From the NCBI GenBank assembly GCA_963719165.1, contig CAVRAV010000001.1, positions 310,001-374,000 on the forward strand: a DNA stretch of 64,000 bases. The letters are read 5' to 3'. A program made the translations under genes and the position numbers. The notes below the pieces were generated by a model, which searched no databases, was not told the DNA's origin, and saw nothing but the letters and a program-made list of their open reading frames with translations. Shown piece by piece: positions 35,259 to 44,485 of the stretch. Every line of letters begins with the position of its first letter. Position 1 is the stretch's first letter. The stretch is from JAOUEA01 sp963719165 (GTDB lineage: Bacteria; Actinomycetota; UBA4738; HRBIN12).

Positions 35259-36029
35259 GTGCCCGACGCCGACCTCGCCTTCGCGATCGAGCTGGCCGAG
35301 ACCGCGGCCGCGATCACGTTGCCGGCGTTCGGGGGCAAGGTCACGGTCTCGCTCAAAGAGGATCGCACCCCAGTGACCGAGGTGGACCTGCACGTCGAAC
35401 GGGCCCTTCGCGCGGCCGTGAGTGCGCGGTTCCCCGGCGACGACGTCCTCGGCGAAGAGGAGGGCCGCGGGGGGCCAGGAAGCACCGGCAGGACCTGGAT
35501 CGTCGATCCCATCGACGGGACCAAGAACTTCGCCGACGGCGTTCCGCTCTGGACCACCATGATCGCGCTCGCCGACGCAGACGGAGCGGCCGTCGGCGTG
35601 GTGGACGTCCCCGTGCTCGGGACCCGGTATCACGCGGTGCGCGGGGGCGGGGCGTGGTCGGGGAAGCGCCGGCTCGCCGTGTCGAGCACGACCGCGGTGA
35701 CCGACGCCCTCGTGTTGCACTCCGGCCTCGAAGAGTGGATCCGCGGCGGCCGGCTCGACGGACTCATCCGCGTGTGCGAGGCCGCCCGGCGAACGCGAGG
35801 ACTGAGCGATTCATGGGGACATCTGCTGGTGGCCCAGGGGTCGGGCGACGTACTGCTGGAGCACGACCCCAACGGCCCGTGGGACTGGGCCGCCTCGCGG
35901 CTGATCGTCGAGGAGGCCGGCGGGCGCATGAGCCGGCTGAGCGGAGGCCCGCCCGTCCCCGGGGGGGATCTCCTCGTTACGAACGGCATCCTGCACGACG
36001 CGGTGCTCGCCCTCCTCGTGAACGCCTGA
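35259..36029 (+). CDS. Inositol-monophosphatase-family phosphatase, HisN-like (copy 1)
   Basis: 256 residues from GTG 35259, three bases after the PHP stop. The Mg2+ sites are intact: GEEEG, WIVDPIDGTKNF and PWDWAAS. The wording DGVPLWTTMIAL and GLSDSWGHLLVAQGSGDVLLE is close to histidinol-phosphatases of the IMPase fold (HisN), although an inositol or other sugar phosphate cannot be excluded. A paralogue lies 2.8 kb downstream on the other strand. No other his gene is in the window, so the histidine role is unproven. Confidence 0.85.
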   Translation: MPDADLAFAIELAETAAAITLPAFGGKVTVSLKEDRTPVTEVDLHVERALRAAVSARFPGDDVLGEEEGRGGPGSTGRTWIVDPIDGTKNFADGVPLWTTMIALADADGAAVGVVDVPVLGTRYHAVRGGGAWSGKRRLAVSSTTAVTDALVLHSGLEEWIRGGRLDGLIRVCEAARRTRGLSDSWGHLLVAQGSGDVLLEHDPNGPWDWAASRLIVEEAGGRMSRLSGGPPVPGGDLLVTNGILHDAVLALLVNA

Positions 36030-36085
36030 AGGGTCGCGTAGGGGCTTGCGGATCGCCGCGGCCCGCACGGCGGTACCCTCGCCTC

Positions 36086-37048
36086 GTGGCCACGAGCGTT
36101 CGGATCCTGCGCGAGGCCGACGTGCGCGCCGCGGTGGACGTGACCTCCTGCATCCACGCGTGCGCCGACGCCTTCGCCGCCTACTCCACCGGCGGGGCCG
36201 AGCTCCCCGACGTGATCCATCTGAACGTCCCCGAGTCCGACGGCGAGATCCACGTGAAGGCGGGTCACCTGCACGGCGCGCGCTACTACGCCGTCAAGGT
36301 GGCGAGCGGGTTCTACGCGCAGGACCCGCCCGCGATCGACGGTCTCGTGATGGTCTTCGATGCCCGCAACGGGGCACCGTCGGCCTTCCTGCTGGACAAC
36401 GGGTTCCTCACCGACCTGCGAACGGGCGCCGCGGGTGGCGTGGCCGCGAAGCACCTCGCGCCCGAGCGGGTGGCCACGGTCGGGTTGCTCGGGACCGGGG
36501 GACAGGTGCGGCAGCAGCTCGACGCGCTCACGGTGGTGCGCCCGGGGTTCACCGACGTGCACGTGTGGGGCCGGAACCCGGATCACGCGGCGCGGTGCGT
36601 CGCCGAACTGGTGGGCTCGTACCCCCGCATCCGCGCGGTGGCGAGCGCGGAGGAGGCCGTCCGCGACGCGGACGTGGTGATCACGTGCACGGCGGCCCGA
36701 GAGCCGCTCGTGCAGCTCGCGTGGCTGAAGCCCGGCACGCACGTCACCGCGGTGGGATCCGACGGCCAGGACAAGCAAGAGCTCGACCCCGCGATCCTCG
36801 AGGCCGCCGACGTCCTGGTTGTGGACTCGCGCGACCAGTGTCTGCGCCTGGGAGAGTTGCAGCACGCGCCGGGGCAGGCCGATCGCGCGGTGGAGCTCGG
36901 AAGGATCTGCGCGGGCACGGCGCCGGGCCGCACCGACGCGAGCCAGCTCACGGTGTGCGACCTGACCGGCCTCGGCGTTCAGGACGTGGCCGCGGCAAAC
37001 GTGGTGATGCAGCGCGCCGGCGACCGCGGCGAAACGATCGAGCTATGA
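36086..37048 (+). CDS. Ornithine cyclodeaminase / mu-crystallin family NAD(P)-dependent enzyme
   Basis: 320 residues from GTG 36086. The family plan is clear: HIHVKAG-like substrate residues in DGEIHVKAGHLHG, DNGFLTDLRTGAAGGVAAKHL, and the Rossmann motif VGLLGTGGQVRQQL. ADVVITCTA and HVTAVGSDGQDKQELDP follow. Members include ornithine cyclodeaminase, alanine dehydrogenase and ketimine reductase, so the product is not fixed. Next to an aminotransferase and a demethylation locus, it may process an amino acid such as ornithine or a proline relative (inference). Confidence 0.85.
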   Translation: MATSVRILREADVRAAVDVTSCIHACADAFAAYSTGGAELPDVIHLNVPESDGEIHVKAGHLHGARYYAVKVASGFYAQDPPAIDGLVMVFDARNGAPSAFLLDNGFLTDLRTGAAGGVAAKHLAPERVATVGLLGTGGQVRQQLDALTVVRPGFTDVHVWGRNPDHAARCVAELVGSYPRIRAVASAEEAVRDADVVITCTAAREPLVQLAWLKPGTHVTAVGSDGQDKQELDPAILEAADVLVVDSRDQCLRLGELQHAPGQADRAVELGRICAGTAPGRTDASQLTVCDLTGLGVQDVAAANVVMQRAGDRGETIEL

Positions 37049-37064
37049 GTCTGGATAACGGGAC

Positions 37065-38036
37065 TTGACGCCCCAGGCGCTGGCCACCCTCGCCCGGACG
37101 GCGCTCGCCGCGTACGCGCTGGACGTCACCGACCTCACCCGGATCCCCGAGGGCTGGAACTGCAACTTCCGCGTCGAGACCACTGCCGGCGAACGGTTCG
37201 TCCTGCGCGTGAGTCCCCCGGACCGACGGCGGGACGAGGAGATCGATGCCGAACTGGCCTGGCTGACGACGCTCGGGGCCGAGCCAGACATCCACGTGCC
37301 CCGTCCCGTCCCCGCGCGCGACGGCTCCCTCGTGGTCCGAGCATCAGCGCCCGGCGTCCCCGAGCCCCGACGGTGCGCCCTGTTCTCATGGATCCCCGGC
37401 GTGCACCTCGCCGAGGCGTTCACCGACGTCAACATGGCAGCGTTCGGCGACGCGGTCGCGCGGCTGCATGCGCAGGCGCTGCGCTACCCCATACCCCACG
37501 CGCTGACCGTCTGGGACCGTGCATTCGCCTTTCCCGAGCCCGTGGTGATCTTCGACGAGTTCCACGCGGAGATGGTGCCGCCGCAGGCGAGAGCCACGTT
37601 CGAGCGCGCTTGGACGGCGGCCGACGACGCCATCGCCCGCCTCGTGGCCAGCGGCGAACCGCCGCGCATCGCGCACGGCGACCTCCACGAGGAGAACGTG
37701 TTCGTGGACGGCCACCAGGTATGGCTCCTGGACTTCGACGATTGCCAGGTCGCCTGGCCCGTACAGGACATCGGGGTCACGTTCTTCGAGATCGGCGAGG
37801 AGGAAGAACGGCTGCCGGCCCGGCGCCGGGCGTTCCGCGAGGGCTACGAACGCGTCGCCCCGTGGCCGGAGCGCTACCCGGGCGAGATCGACGTGTTCGC
37901 CGCCAACCGCGGGTTGCTCCGCATCAACTACCTCCTCCAGCCCCACGATCCGGACGACCGGGCGAGCCTCGATGGCGTGCTCGAGTACGCGCGGGTGATC
38001 GACGCGTTCCTCGATGGAAGGTTCGCGGGATCCTGA
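37065..38036 (+). CDS. APH-fold small-molecule kinase
   Basis: 323 residues from TTG 37065, 16 bases after the cyclodeaminase-family gene. Brenner's catalytic motif is IAHGDLHEENVFVD, the Mg2+ Asp follows in LLDFDDCQVAWP, and the N-lobe has NCNFRVETTAGERFVLRVSPP with the ATP-binding Lys position occupied by Arg. The branch resembles homoserine kinase type II and SrkA-like stress kinases rather than antibiotic resistance enzymes. Target unknown. A codon-poor TTG start suggests weak expression; no better start lies in the short gap. Confidence 0.78.
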   Translation: MTPQALATLARTALAAYALDVTDLTRIPEGWNCNFRVETTAGERFVLRVSPPDRRRDEEIDAELAWLTTLGAEPDIHVPRPVPARDGSLVVRASAPGVPEPRRCALFSWIPGVHLAEAFTDVNMAAFGDAVARLHAQALRYPIPHALTVWDRAFAFPEPVVIFDEFHAEMVPPQARATFERAWTAADDAIARLVASGEPPRIAHGDLHEENVFVDGHQVWLLDFDDCQVAWPVQDIGVTFFEIGEEEERLPARRRAFREGYERVAPWPERYPGEIDVFAANRGLLRINYLLQPHDPDDRASLDGVLEYARVIDAFLDGRFAGS

Positions 38037-38039
38037 GCC

Positions 38040-38801
38040 TCATTGGCGGGCGAAGCGGCGCACGAGTTCGTCGTGCAGCACGCCGTTGGACGTGAGCACG
38101 CTCCCCTCGGGGTGGAGCGGGCCGCCGTCGAGGCGCGTCATCAGTCCGCCCGCCTCCTCGACGATCGGCACCAGGGGGGCGTAGTCCCACAACGACAGCT
38201 CCTCCTCCACCATGGCCTCCGCGCTGCCCTGGGCGACCAGCACGTGACCCCAGAAATCGCCGAACCCACGCGTGCGTTTGGCCGTCCGCAGCGCGTCGAG
38301 GATGCCGACGTGCTCCGGTTTCGTCAGCCACCGCACGCCGGAGAACAGGAGCTGCGCGGCGGCGAGGTCGGCCGTCTCGCTTACGTGGATCGGCTGGCCG
38401 TTCCGCCGCGCCCCCTCGCCGCGTACGGCCTCGAAGCGCTCGTGCAGCATGGGCGCGTTCACCACGCCAAGGACGTGCTCGCCGTTCACCTGCAGCGCGA
38501 TCATCGTGGCCCAGATCGGGATCCCCCGCGCGAAGTTCGCGGTCGCATCGATGGGATCGACGATCCACACGCGCCCGTCGCCCGACGCGTCGCCGCCCCC
38601 TTCCTCGCCGAGCACGCGGTCGTCGGGGAACGCCGCCGCGATCTCCTCGCGCACCATCGATTCGATCGCCGTATCGGCCTGTGTGACGGGGCTCAGATCC
38701 GCCTTGATGGTGACGCGGACGTCGCCGCGGAACACGCTCGTCCCGATCTCCGCCGCCCGATCGGCCAGCCCCAGCGCGAACGACAGCTCGTGCTCGTACA
38801 T
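38040..38801 (-). CDS. Inositol-monophosphatase-family phosphatase, HisN-like (copy 2)
   Basis: 253 residues from ATG 38801. It aligns with the copy at 35.3 kb: GEEGG, IVDPID, IPIWATMIAL, GFGDFWGHVLVAQGSAEAMVEEELSLWDYAPL, the strongest HisN-like wording of the two. One key motif is changed: DPIDGT reads DPIDAT, so the Gly after the metal-binding Asp is Ala; the Asp residues themselves are kept. It ends three bases from the convergent kinase gene. Likely a histidinol-phosphatase or related phosphatase, with activity to be tested. Confidence 0.83.
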   Translation of the reverse strand: MYEHELSFALGLADRAAEIGTSVFRGDVRVTIKADLSPVTQADTAIESMVREEIAAAFPDDRVLGEEGGGDASGDGRVWIVDPIDATANFARGIPIWATMIALQVNGEHVLGVVNAPMLHERFEAVRGEGARRNGQPIHVSETADLAAAQLLFSGVRWLTKPEHVGILDALRTAKRTRGFGDFWGHVLVAQGSAEAMVEEELSLWDYAPLVPIVEEAGGLMTRLDGGPLHPEGSVLTSNGVLHDELVRRFARQ

Positions 38802-38954
38802 TCGCCTGAGCTTACCCGGGGCCGATCGGTCGCCGGCTATCCATGAACGTTCGAGCAACGTCGATCGGCGCTGAAGGGGACATCGCCCTTGACCCTCTTC
38901 GAGAGGACATCTATGCATTGAGGGTTGGTCTCTCCGAAGCGAGATGGGTAGACG

Positions 38955-39458
38955 ATGAACGATCGATCGATGACTTGGGGTGGGCTGCGGGAAGAGCGGC
39001 CCGATCTCACTGACGCCGGACGCGACCTCTTCTATCAGTTCGGTGTGGGGCTCGCGTTCCTGGCGACCATCCGCAAGGACGGGGGACCGCGCGTGCACCC
39101 GATGTGCCCGGTGATCACCACTCACGGCCTGTTCGCCTTCATCGTCCCCTCGCCCAAGCGCGGAGACCTTCGACGGGACGGCCGCTACGCCATGCACGCC
39201 TTCCCAGCGGACGAGAACGAAGACGCGTTCTCCCTCACGGGGGTGGCCGAAGCGCGGACGGACCGCGCGCTCCGAGACGCCCTTGCCGAGGTCTACCTGA
39301 AGGAACGCGACATGAAAGCTCCACCACCCGGGTTCGACGAGCAGCAGGTGTTCGAGTTCCTGATCGCGGACTGCCTCCTCACACGCACGACGGGTCACGG
39401 CGATCCCGCTCCCGTGCACACGGTTTGGAGGGTCGGGGCGGCGCGCGACCCTGCCTGA
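38955..39458 (+). CDS. Pyridoxamine-phosphate-oxidase-fold (PNPOx-like) flavin protein
   Basis: 167 residues from ATG 38955. Split-barrel wording: GLAFLATIRKDGGPRVHPMCPVI near residue ~32, FIVPSPKRGDLRRDGRYAMHAFP, and FSLTGVAEA. The family binds FMN or F420 and includes many oxidoreductases of unknown substrate in actinobacteria. The role here is unknown. It stands alone between opposite-strand and unrelated neighbours. Confidence 0.8.
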   Translation: MNDRSMTWGGLREERPDLTDAGRDLFYQFGVGLAFLATIRKDGGPRVHPMCPVITTHGLFAFIVPSPKRGDLRRDGRYAMHAFPADENEDAFSLTGVAEARTDRALRDALAEVYLKERDMKAPPPGFDEQQVFEFLIADCLLTRTTGHGDPAPVHTVWRVGAARDPA

Positions 39459-39570
39459 ACGGCCGACGGCGATGGGACCGCCGGTCGGCCACGCGCCGCC
39501 GTGGAGTTGCCGCGCGGATTTTTCCCTTAGGCTGTCGAATCGCCCGCCCGCACCTGAAAGGTCAACCTCC

Positions 39571-41745
39571 ATGAGTTCGTTCCTCTATCGGCTCGGCCAA
39601 GCAGCAGCGCGTCACCGGTGGCGCACCCTCGGGATCTGGATCGCCGCGGTGTTCGCGATCTTCGCCGTAGGAAGCGCGCTCGGCGGCAAGTTCACCGACG
39701 ACTTCAACCTGCCGAACTCCGAATCCCAAAGCGCCTACAGCCTGCTGGCTGAGCGCTACCCGGCCGCGTCCGGCACGTCTGCCTACGTCGTTTTCCACTC
39801 GACCAGTGGGCCGCTCGAGGGCCAGGCCGACGCCGTGACCTCCGCGTTGGACGCCATCGGAGGCCAGCCGCACGTCGTCGCCGTCTCGGACCCGTTCAAG
39901 ACGCGGGGCGCCCTGTCGCCCGACGGTACGATCGGATACGCGCAGGTCTCTTACGACGAACCGGCTGTCGACCTGGGCGTGGAGCCGTTCGACGCGCTCC
40001 AGAAGACCCTCGACGGGGTCCGCTCGGCCGACCTGGACGCGGAGATCGGCGGCGAGTACGCGTCGTGGGGGGCGCAGCCCAGTACGGGCTCGTCCGAGCT
40101 GATCGGCCTGCTGGCCGCGATGATCATCCTGCTGATCGCGTTCGGCTCCGTGGTGGCGATGGGCCTGCCGATCGGGACGGCGGTGATCGGACTCGCGACG
40201 GGGACCGGCCTCACGCTCATCCTGGCATCGTTCGCGAGCGTTCCAGAGTTCGCCACGATCCTTTCGTCGATGATCGGTCTAGGCGTCGGCATCGACTACG
40301 CCCTCTTCATCGTCACGCGCTACCGGCAGAACCTGCACGACGGCATGGAGCCGCTGCATGCGATCGGTGTCTCGAGTTCCACGGCGGGGCAAGCCGTGGT
40401 GTTCTCCGGCATGATGGTGTCGATCGCCCTCCTGGGCCTCTGGATCTCGGGGATCGCGTTCGTCGGCATGATGGCGACCGCGGCGGCGATCGTCGTCCTG
40501 GTAGCAGTCGTCGCGGCCGTCACGCTCTTGCCGGCCTTCCTCGGCTTCGCGGGCAACGCGATCGACAAGCTGAGCGTCCACCGCAAGCGCAAGACCGCGG
40601 ACGAGTTGGAGGCCAAGGAGAGCATGTGGTCCCGGTGGGGCCATGAGGTGGAGCGGCATCCGTGGCGGTACTTCGTCGGAGCGGCCGCAGTGCTGCTCGT
40701 GCTCGCCATCCCCCTGTTCTCGATGAAGCTCGGGTTCCCCGATGACGGCACGGCGCCGAAGACGGAGACCCGTCGACTTGCGTACGACCTGCTCGCCGAG
40801 GGGTTCGGACCGGGGTTCAACGGCCCGCTGCTGCTCGCGGTCGAGATCGACGACCCGGCGGCGTTGCAGCAGCTCGATCAGTTGACGACGGCGATCGCCG
40901 CGACGCCGGGCGTAGCCGCCGTCTCGCCGCCCCAGCCGAACGAGGCGGGCGATGCCGCGATCATCCAGGTGATCCCCACCACCTCGCCGCAGGATCAAGC
41001 CACGACCGAGCTGGTGCGGCGTCTTCGCGCCGACGTCATCCCGGGTGCCACGCCGGAGGGCGCCGTGGTGCACGTGGGCGGAGGCACGGCGACGTTCATC
41101 GACCTCTCCGACCGCATCACGAACGCCCTTCCGTGGTTCATCGGCGCGGTCGTCCTCTTGTCGTTCCTGTTGCTGATGGTCGTGTTCCGCTCGGTCCTGG
41201 TGCCGCTGAAGGCGGCGGTGCTCAACCTGCTGTCGATCGGCGCCGCGTATGGCGTGATCGTCGCGATCTTCCAGTGGGGATGGGGTCGCAGCCTGCTCGG
41301 CATCGATCAGCTGATCCCGATCGTCAGCTTCGTGCCGATGATGATGTTCGCCGTCCTGTTCGGGCTCTCGATGGACTACGAGGTCTTCCTGCTCTCACGC
41401 ATCCGCGAGGAGTACCTGAAGACCGGGAAGAACGTCGACAGCGTGGTCAGCGGCATCTCAACCACGGCCCGTGTGATCACCAGCGCCGCGCTCATCATGA
41501 TCGCCGTGTTCCTGAGCTTCGTGACCCAGCCGGACCCGATCGCGAAGATGTTCGGCATCGGCCTGGCGGTCGCGGTGCTGATCGACGCGACGGTCGTGCG
41601 GATCGTGCTCGTACCGGCAACGATGGTCCTGCTCGGCGACGCGAACTGGTGGCTCCCCGGCTGGCTCGACCGGATCCTGCCCAAGATGAGCCTGGAAACC
41701 GCCTCAGATCCCGAGGTCGAGGAAGAGCCCGTACCGGTCGGGTAG
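39571..41745 (+). CDS. MMPL-family (RND superfamily) membrane transporter
   Basis: 724 residues, about 12 hydrophobic helices in the MMPL arrangement: helix 1 after RHRWRTLGIW, a first exported loop, helices 2-6 with LGVGIDYALFIVTRYR (the paired helix-4 signature GxGxDY), a helix 7 near residue ~365, and the mirrored FGLSMDYEVFLLSRIREEY in the second half. The Asp-Tyr pairs are the proton-relay sites. Such proteins move lipids or hydrophobic compounds across the membrane in actinobacteria. GAAAGG precedes ATG 39571. No biosynthetic partner is adjacent. Confidence 0.9.
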   Translation: MSSFLYRLGQAAARHRWRTLGIWIAAVFAIFAVGSALGGKFTDDFNLPNSESQSAYSLLAERYPAASGTSAYVVFHSTSGPLEGQADAVTSALDAIGGQPHVVAVSDPFKTRGALSPDGTIGYAQVSYDEPAVDLGVEPFDALQKTLDGVRSADLDAEIGGEYASWGAQPSTGSSELIGLLAAMIILLIAFGSVVAMGLPIGTAVIGLATGTGLTLILASFASVPEFATILSSMIGLGVGIDYALFIVTRYRQNLHDGMEPLHAIGVSSSTAGQAVVFSGMMVSIALLGLWISGIAFVGMMATAAAIVVLVAVVAAVTLLPAFLGFAGNAIDKLSVHRKRKTADELEAKESMWSRWGHEVERHPWRYFVGAAAVLLVLAIPLFSMKLGFPDDGTAPKTETRRLAYDLLAEGFGPGFNGPLLLAVEIDDPAALQQLDQLTTAIAATPGVAAVSPPQPNEAGDAAIIQVIPTTSPQDQATTELVRRLRADVIPGATPEGAVVHVGGGTATFIDLSDRITNALPWFIGAVVLLSFLLLMVVFRSVLVPLKAAVLNLLSIGAAYGVIVAIFQWGWGRSLLGIDQLIPIVSFVPMMMFAVLFGLSMDYEVFLLSRIREEYLKTGKNVDSVVSGISTTARVITSAALIMIAVFLSFVTQPDPIAKMFGIGLAVAVLIDATVVRIVLVPATMVLLGDANWWLPGWLDRILPKMSLETASDPEVEEEPVPVG

Positions 41746-41856
41746 GCGCACGCGACTTCGTCTCGCAACTTCGTCCTGAACGTGACCGGCATCACGGTCG
41801 CCCGTTCGGGACGGCGCTAGAGTCGAACGTATGTTCGATGAGTCCAGGTCCACCCC

Positions 41857-43080
41857 GTGAGCGAGCTTCGTTCGGCGGTCGGTTCCCTGCGCGGCGAGAC
41901 GCTCGCCTCGCTGCCCGACGCGCGCATCGAGGAGGACTTCGCCGAGATCCGGCACATCGTCGACCAACTCGAAGTGGAGGCGCTCCGACGGCTCGCCGAG
42001 ATCGATCGACGACGCCTCTTCGAACGGGACGGGCACCTCTCGGCCGCCGCGTGGCTCGCGAACGTGTTCAAGATGTCTTGGGGGGTCGCCCGCCATCGCG
42101 TGCGCACCGCGCGGGCGTTGGACGAGATGCCGGCCACGCGCGCGGCCGTTGAGGCGGGCGACGTCTCGATGTGTTCCGTGCGCAGGCTGGTCGCCGCCCG
42201 AGACGCGGATCCCACCGCGTTCGCAAGGGCGGAAACACAACTCGTGGAAGCCGCGCGCATCCACTCGGTCGGCGACCTCGGTCGCGTCGTGGCGTACTGG
42301 CGCGACGCCGTCGAGCGCGAGCGCGGCGTTGATCGTGACGAAGCGCTGCGGGCGCAGCGGCGGCTGCATGCGTCCGTGACGCTGCACGGCATGGTGCGCG
42401 TCGACGGCATCCTCGATCCCGAAACGGGCGAGACGGTCATGACGGCACTCCGCGCGGTCACGGACGCGGAGCCCCGCGGCCGCGCGAAAGACGACATCGA
42501 CGATCGCTCGCCCGCGAAGCGCCGCGCCGACGCGCTCGGCGAGGTCTGCCGTCAGTGGCTCGATCGACCCGACCGGCCGACGGTCGGCGGCGAGCTCCCA
42601 CACATCACGGTCACCGTCTCTGCCGACGCGCTTACCGGCGGAGACGGGGTGCGCGAGATGGATCACGTCGGTGCCATCCCCGTCGGCACGGCCCGGCGAC
42701 TCGCGTGCGACGCGTCGATGATGCGCCTCGTGCTCTCCGAGCGCTCGGAACCGCTCGATGTCGGTCGTCGGTCGAAGGTCGTGCCGCCGCCGATGAGACG
42801 CGCCGTGATCGTCCGCGACCGACGCTGCCGATTCCCCGGTTGCGACCGGCCGCATACCTGGTGCGACGCACACCATATCGTCCACTGGGCCGACGGAGGC
42901 CCCACCGCGTTGTCGAACCTGATCCTGCTCTGCCGCCCGCACCACCGAGCGATCCATGCCGGCCGAGCCTGCCTCGACATGGACGCCGGCGTCCCCATCT
43001 TCCGACGACCGGACGGCTCGTGCCTTGAGCACGCGTCGCTACCGGCACCCCGTCCGAACCTCGAGGAGCTGCCCCTTTGA
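41857..43080 (+). CDS. DUF222 / HNH endonuclease protein (13E12-like)
   Basis: 407 residues from GTG 41857. The N-terminal DUF222 helical domain includes DGHLSAAAWLANVFKMSWGVARHRVRTARAL and ETGETVMTALRAV. The C-terminal HNH nuclease is complete: RRCRFPGCDRPHTWCDAHHIVHW, the Asn in LSNLILLCRPHHRAIH, with paired Cys for the zinc. Proteins of this architecture are numerous in actinobacteria and often occur in several copies; they may be self-mobilising or defence-related, though the function is not established. No flanking repeats are visible here. Confidence 0.9.
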   Translation: MSELRSAVGSLRGETLASLPDARIEEDFAEIRHIVDQLEVEALRRLAEIDRRRLFERDGHLSAAAWLANVFKMSWGVARHRVRTARALDEMPATRAAVEAGDVSMCSVRRLVAARDADPTAFARAETQLVEAARIHSVGDLGRVVAYWRDAVERERGVDRDEALRAQRRLHASVTLHGMVRVDGILDPETGETVMTALRAVTDAEPRGRAKDDIDDRSPAKRRADALGEVCRQWLDRPDRPTVGGELPHITVTVSADALTGGDGVREMDHVGAIPVGTARRLACDASMMRLVLSERSEPLDVGRRSKVVPPPMRRAVIVRDRRCRFPGCDRPHTWCDAHHIVHWADGGPTALSNLILLCRPHHRAIHAGRACLDMDAGVPIFRRPDGSCLEHASLPAPRPNLEELPL

Positions 43081-43147
43081 ACGTCGATAGGGATGTCTCA
43101 TACAGCGATGTCGCTTGACCGCGGATGTCGGGTAGCCTGGACGCAGG

Positions 43148-44485
43148 ATGCAGACGACCGTCGAGAACACCGCGAAGCACACCGTGAAGCTCACGGTGGA
43201 GGTCCCCGTGGAGGAGTACTCGAAGGAGCTCGACTCGGCGTACCGGAGCATCTCCAACCAGGTGAAGATCCCCGGTTTCCGCAAGGGAAAGGTGCCGAAG
43301 CCCATCATCGACCGGCAGGTCGGCCGCGACGTCGTGCACGAGGAGTTCTTGAGCGCCGCCGTGCCGCAGTACTACCGGCAGGCGATCACCGACGAGGATC
43401 TCGCGCCCATCGCCGACCCCGAGATCGACCTCGAGGCCTTCGAAGACACCGCGCCGCTGATCTTCACGGCAGTGGTCGAGGTCCGTCCGCGGCTCGAGCT
43501 CACCGAGTCCGACTACACCGGCCTGAAGGTCCTGAAGCCCGACACGGAGGTCTCCGACGACGAGATCGAGGACTGGATCGAGCGCCTGCGGGAGCGCTTC
43601 TCCGAGCTCGAGCCCGCCGACCGACCCGTCATCGAGCACGACTTCGTCACGATAGACCTGAAGGCGACCGCAACCGGCGGCGCCGACATCGAGGACCTCG
43701 AGCGCACCGACTACCTCTACTACGTGGGATCGGGGGAGTTCGGTGCCGTGGTGGATATCGAGCTCAAGGGCAAGAAGGCGGGGGAGATCATCGACATCGC
43801 CGACGAAGTGCCCGCGCGCTTCGGGGAGGAGCTCGCCGGCACGCAGGTCACCTACCGGGTGCTGATCAAGGACGTGAAGGCCCGCAAGCTGCCCGCGATG
43901 GACGACGAGTTCGCCAAGACCGCCTCAGAGTTCGACACCATGGGCGAGCTGCGCGAGGACCTGCGGACCCGGCTGCACGAGCTGAAGGAGCGCGAGGCCG
44001 AGGGTGTGATCCGCGACCGCGCGTTGCAGGCGATGATCGACACCGTCGACGTCGAGCTGCCCGACACGCTCGTGGACGACGAGACGGAGCACCGCGTCCA
44101 GCACGCCGCGCAGCGCGCCGAGCGCGCCGGCACCACCATCGACCAGGTGCTGGAGAGCCAGGGCTGGGACGAGGCGCGCCTTCGCGAGGACTCCCGCGAC
44201 CACGCCATCCGCGGCATCAAGGCGGACCTCGTGCTGGAGGGCGTGGCGCGCGTATCCGAGCTGGAGGTCACGGCAGACGACATCGGCGCGGAGATCGGCT
44301 CCCTGGCCCAGGCGTACGACCGCGATCCGAAGGAACTCGCGAAGCAACTCGACCAGAGCGGGCAGATCGTGACCCTGGCCGGGGATATCATCAGAACCAA
44401 GGCCCTCGACCTTCTGGTCGAACGAGCCGATATCGAGACCGAGCCCGAGACCGGGCCCGACGAGCCCGCGGAGGAGACCCCATGA
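43148..44485 (+). CDS. tig: Trigger factor
   Basis: 445 residues, the length of trigger factor. The ribosome-docking motif is GFRKGKVP near residue 44 (in KIPGFRKGKVPKPIID), followed by the PPIase domain with GDFVTIDLKA-like wording (EHDFVTIDLKATATGG) and FGEELAGTQVTYRVLIKDVK, then the helical C-terminal arms. It binds nascent chains at the ribosome and isomerises prolyl bonds. It overlaps clpP by ATGA, the usual tig-clpP-clpX order. The acidic tail (EPETGPDEPAEETP) is common in actinobacteria. Confidence 0.95.
   Translation: MQTTVENTAKHTVKLTVEVPVEEYSKELDSAYRSISNQVKIPGFRKGKVPKPIIDRQVGRDVVHEEFLSAAVPQYYRQAITDEDLAPIADPEIDLEAFEDTAPLIFTAVVEVRPRLELTESDYTGLKVLKPDTEVSDDEIEDWIERLRERFSELEPADRPVIEHDFVTIDLKATATGGADIEDLERTDYLYYVGSGEFGAVVDIELKGKKAGEIIDIADEVPARFGEELAGTQVTYRVLIKDVKARKLPAMDDEFAKTASEFDTMGELREDLRTRLHELKEREAEGVIRDRALQAMIDTVDVELPDTLVDDETEHRVQHAAQRAERAGTTIDQVLESQGWDEARLREDSRDHAIRGIKADLVLEGVARVSELEVTADDIGAEIGSLAQAYDRDPKELAKQLDQSGQIVTLAGDIIRTKALDLLVERADIETEPETGPDEPAEETP

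Noticed and set aside
39458..39490. Hairpin GGCCGACGGCG/CGCCGGTCGGCC after the PNPOx-like gene as a terminator
   Set aside because: The stem has a bulge and there is no T tract directly after it; it may be chance in G+C-rich sequence.
41857..43080. DUF222/HNH gene as a group II intron or homing element
   Set aside because: No reverse transcriptase, intron structure or flanking repeat is visible; the gene is a free-standing common actinobacterial type.
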